Position numbers and translations under genes: made by a program
NCBI GenBank assembly: GCA_949128025.1
Contig: CASBRD010000006.1
Span: forward strand, 1-46,062
Origin: Oscillatoriales cyanobacterium PMM_0008
Lineage (GTDB): Bacteria; Cyanobacteriota; Cyanobacteriia; Cyanobacteriales; Aerosakkonemataceae
Direction of reading: 5' to 3'
DNA length: 46,062 nt
The notes under the pieces: generated by a model
What the model saw: only the letters and a program-made list of their open reading frames with translations
Databases searched by the model: none
What the model was told of the DNA's origin: nothing
Shown here: positions 43,376 through 46,062 of the stretch, piece by piece
How the letters are laid out: every line of letters starts with the position of its first letter
Position numbering within the stretch: the stretch's first letter is position 1

Positions 43376-44905
43376 CTAGCGGGGACGCCCCAAGGTAGTG
43401 ATATAGAGAACGGCTTCATCAGCTGGGATGCCCAAAACTTCATTCACTTGGTCATCAAAAAAGCCACCGATGCCGCTGACGCCCAAATTGAGGCCGATCG
43501 CAGCTAAATTCAGCCTTTGGCCCAAATGACCGGCATCCATGTGAAGATAACGATAGACGCGATCGCCATATTTCGCCACAGAAGTTTTCAAATCAGCCGT
43601 GTGGAACAGCACCGCCCCCGCATCGCGCCCCAGATCCTGTCCCAGGCACAGGTAATGCAACTCCCGCCGGAAGTTTTTAAAGCGAATCTGCCGTAATTCT
43701 TGGGCTAGTGGTGCGTAATAGTAACAGCCATCCTCCAACTCATCCACCCCAGACACAGCGATGAACGTCTCGATTAAACTCAGATCGAAATAGTCTGGAG
43801 AGCCATCCAAATTCTGGTCAATGTAGTGCAAAGGTTGATATGTAAAATCAAGTAAAGCTTTCAGTTCATCCAGACTCAGATTCCCACCGCTGTAGGCACG
43901 AGTGGAACGACGCCTAAGAATCGTGTCCTCCAGTGCTTCCAGGCTTTCTCCCCAATCTAGAGGCTCCGTGGCAGTAGAAACTTTCAGACAGAAGGGAAAA
44001 TTGTACTTATCCTCCAGCGATGTTTCAGCAACGATGTCTAGAGTCTTTGGCGACTTCGACAACTCGATCTGCGTAGCGCGATGGAAATATCCCAGCAGTT
44101 CCCCATCCCGTAAGAAGGGATAATTTGTCTGAGTCCCAGAAGGCAACACCGTTGAAGCTAGCGGTAAATTTTGCTTGACATCCAGCAAGTCTGCCAAGGG
44201 AATCACTGCAATAGTCCCTTCTTGCTCAGAGTCCAAGTAAAGCAAGCGATCGACTGCCTCATCCGCAAATCCGCCGAGCAAATGAGGGCGATAGTCATTC
44301 ATAGCGCCCGCTAACTCAATATTACCCAGCAGATGACCCGTATCGAGATAAATCCGCCGATAAGCTCGGTCTTGATAGCGCCAGTATGACCGATAGAAAA
44401 TCGCTGTAGTGACGATCGCCATCTGAGTGCTATCTAAAACTGGGTGCCAGAAACAAGCATCTTGCAGAACCTTCCAGACCTCATTTTCCCAAAAATGAAT
44501 CAGGGAATGAGTCTTGGGCTGATAATTATACAATCCTGGTGGCAGTAGCGGTGTGCCGCGAGAAATCAAATACACCTCCGCCGGGTACAATCCACCCGCA
44601 GAAGGCGCTGCCCTCAGATACATCGGCTCCCCCGTCATCGTCGGGATTTTCGCCGTCAAACCGTAACTGCAAAACAGCAACCGAGACAGACGCCACCACC
44701 ACTTCTCTGCCTCGGAGCCTGCAAACCTTTCTGCTTTTTCTTTCAGATAGGGTTTGAGGTCAAAGGAAGTGCCAATTTTGTATTCCTTGAATGGCACCGG
44801 CTGGCGCGACCAGTCCAACCCCTGACTTTTAGTTGCTATGGTCTGGGGGTCATATTTAGTTCGCTCGTGGTAATGCTGAGCTAGAGAGTCTCGTACTTCT
44901 GCCAT
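43376..44905 (-). CDS. SagB/ThcOx-type nitroreductase-family oxidoreductase
   Basis: 509 residues, two tandem nitroreductase-like halves: first with LRAAPSAGGLYPAEVYLISR and VTTAIFYRSYWRY, second with RRRSTRAYSGGNLSLDELKA, FIAVSGVDELEDGCYYY and GQRLNLAAIGLNLGVSGIG. FMN-dependent; SagB-type enzymes oxidise azolines to azoles in ribosomal peptides, but no cyclodehydratase or precursor peptide is in the window, and many cyanobacteria carry this gene alone. Role here unknown. Confidence 0.88.
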   Translation of the reverse strand: MAEVRDSLAQHYHERTKYDPQTIATKSQGLDWSRQPVPFKEYKIGTSFDLKPYLKEKAERFAGSEAEKWWWRLSRLLFCSYGLTAKIPTMTGEPMYLRAAPSAGGLYPAEVYLISRGTPLLPPGLYNYQPKTHSLIHFWENEVWKVLQDACFWHPVLDSTQMAIVTTAIFYRSYWRYQDRAYRRIYLDTGHLLGNIELAGAMNDYRPHLLGGFADEAVDRLLYLDSEQEGTIAVIPLADLLDVKQNLPLASTVLPSGTQTNYPFLRDGELLGYFHRATQIELSKSPKTLDIVAETSLEDKYNFPFCLKVSTATEPLDWGESLEALEDTILRRRSTRAYSGGNLSLDELKALLDFTYQPLHYIDQNLDGSPDYFDLSLIETFIAVSGVDELEDGCYYYAPLAQELRQIRFKNFRRELHYLCLGQDLGRDAGAVLFHTADLKTSVAKYGDRVYRYLHMDAGHLGQRLNLAAIGLNLGVSGIGGFFDDQVNEVLGIPADEAVLYITTLGRPR

Positions 44906-45059
44906 AACAAGTTATAGGACGGTTTTATTCTGCTTCGATCTTGGCATAAAGTCTTATCTTCGTTGGTATTGCCGACAAGCCTATCTAAGCTACCTAGTAT
45001 TTTGGTATGATTAAAAGTTTGCAGTAAATTAAGACGCTTGCACCGAAGGAGTTGTCCCT

Positions 45060-46055
45060 ATGGCCCGTATGTACTACGACGCTGATGCCAATTTAGACCT
45101 ATTAGCCAATAAAACCATTGCCATCATCGGCTACGGTTCTCAAGGTCACGCTCACGCCCTCAATCTCAAAGATAGTGGCATAAAAGTCATTGTCGGGCTG
45201 TATCCCGGCAGCAAATCGGCGTCTAAGGCAGAAGCAGCCGGGTTAGCTGTCCACAGTGTAGCTGATGCCGCCAAAACTGCTGACTTGATTATGATCCTCT
45301 TGCCGGATGAGGTGCAAAAAACGATCTACAAGAACGAAATTGAGCCGCATCTGACAGAAGGGAAAGTACTCGCTTTTGCCCACGGTTTCAATATACACTT
45401 CGGTCAAGTTGTCCCGCCACCTAATGTAGACGTGGTGATGGTTGCACCGAAAGGGCCGGGACATTTGGTGCGGCGGACTTACGAACAGGGCGAAGGAGTT
45501 CCCTGTCTGTTTGCAGTTTATCAGGATGCGTCGGGTCAGGCACGCGATCGCGCAATGGCTTATGCTAAAGGCATCGGTGGCACTCGCGGCGGTATCCTAG
45601 AAACCACCTTCCGAGAAGAAACCGAAACCGATTTATTTGGCGAACAAGTTGTGCTTTGCGGCGGCTTAAGTGCGCTGATCAAAGCTGGTTTTGAAACCCT
45701 AGTTGCCGCTGGCTATCAGCCTGAATTGGCTTACTTTGAATGTCTCCACGAAGTCAAACTGATTGTTGACCTAGTTGTGGAAGGCGGCTTAGCCAAAATG
45801 CGCGACAGCATTTCCAACACCGCCGAGTATGGCGATTATACCCGTGGCCCTCGAATCGTCAACGACCAAACCCGCGCTGAAATGCGTAAGATTCTCCAAG
45901 AAATTCAAAGCGGTCAATTCGCCCGCGAATTTGTGTTAGAAAATCAAGCCGGTAAACCCGGATTTACCTCCATGAGGCGTCAGGAAGCAGAACACCCAAT
46001 TGAGGAAGTAGGCAAGGATCTGCGGGCAATGTTCAGCTGGCTGAAAAAGGTATAG
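45060..46055 (+). CDS. ilvC: ketol-acid reductoisomerase
   Basis: 331 residues, class I. N-terminal NADPH-binding Rossmann motif [17 protein letters not shown] (about 24-40), [14 protein letters not shown], and the metal-binding block [20 protein letters not shown]. Catalyses the isomerisation-reduction of acetolactate or acetohydroxybutyrate, the second step of valine/isoleucine synthesis. GAAGGAG lies about 8 bases upstream of the ATG. The gene is complete and ends 7 bases from the window end. Confidence 0.97.
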   Translation: MARMYYDADANLDLLANKTIAIIGYGSQGHAHALNLKDSGIKVIVGLYPGSKSASKAEAAGLAVHSVADAAKTADLIMILLPDEVQKTIYKNEIEPHLTEGKVLAFAHGFNIHFGQVVPPPNVDVVMVAPKGPGHLVRRTYEQGEGVPCLFAVYQDASGQARDRAMAYAKGIGGTRGGILETTFREETETDLFGEQVVLCGGLSALIKAGFETLVAAGYQPELAYFECLHEVKLIVDLVVEGGLAKMRDSISNTAEYGDYTRGPRIVNDQTRAEMRKILQEIQSGQFAREFVLENQAGKPGFTSMRRQEAEHPIEEVGKDLRAMFSWLKKV

Positions 46056-46062
46056 CTAAGGG

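Noticed and set aside
43376-44905. A ribosomal azole-peptide cluster around the SagB-like gene
   Set aside because: No cyclodehydratase, precursor peptide or transporter is adjacent, so only the single enzyme can be claimed.

Overview
The window looks like chromosome of a filamentous, non-heterocystous cyanobacterium (Oscillatoria/Microcoleus-like). Signs are the very frequent octamer GCGATCGC (HIP1), cyanobacterial families such as DUF2997, a YVTN-propeller protein and RemA-like DUF370, and many dispersed inverted repeats between genes. The assignment rests on sequence character only; no tRNA, rRNA or CRISPR array was recognised.

Layout. 0-6.2 kb: housekeeping and hypothetical genes (GrpE-like, DUF2997, GerMN-like lipoprotein/secreted protein, alpha/beta hydrolase, a beheaded AAA ATPase, a YVTN beta-propeller). 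6.2-9.3 kb: a transposon scar (tnpB N-terminus), then a conflict-type module made of a frameshifted small partner protein, a caspase-FGE protein whose C-terminus has the form of a diversity-generating retroelement (DGR) variable region, and an Avd gene cut off by a dispersed palindromic repeat. Neither the template repeat nor the reverse transcriptase is in the window. 9.4-27.3 kb: a Wzx/Wzy-type exopolysaccharide cluster (BY-kinase/chain-length protein, Wzy-like polymerase, Wzx-like flippase, about seven glycosyltransferases, a methyltransferase) that also holds a GH74 xyloglucanase-like lipoprotein and a strongly structured, gene-free stretch that may be an orphan HEARO/IscB-type omega RNA. 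27.8-38.4 kb: a trehalose/alpha-glucan block, treZ1-treY-treZ2, a GH13-CBM20 amylase facing it, and a glgB::glgX chimera. 38.5-46 kb: mixed genes (RemA-like, truncated SnoaL-like, XRE regulator with a nearby palindrome, mnmE carrying a repeat inside its G domain, Uma2, CheY-like, SagB-type oxidoreductase, ilvC).

How the parts work together. The exopolysaccharide genes would assemble lipid-linked repeat units in the cytoplasm (glycosyltransferases, methyltransferase), flip them (Wzx), polymerise them (Wzy) and set chain length (BY-kinase); no initiating phosphoglycosyl transferase or Wza-like exporter is seen. TreY and TreZ turn maltodextrin ends into trehalose, and the amylase can supply maltodextrin from glycogen; this fits a desiccation- or salt-tolerant lifestyle.

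The strongest oddities are (1) the DGR remnant with a caspase-linked variable protein, (2) the repeat family that borders the broken avd and also supplies the end of treY, (3) the glgB::glgX chimera, (4) the orphan structured RNA candidate, and (5) a 25-codon repeat insertion in mnmE. Several genes end at abrupt junctions (ATPase, tnpB, avd, glgB/glgX, SnoaL-like), so this genome either deletes DNA often between short repeats or carries assembly chimeras; read mapping would decide.
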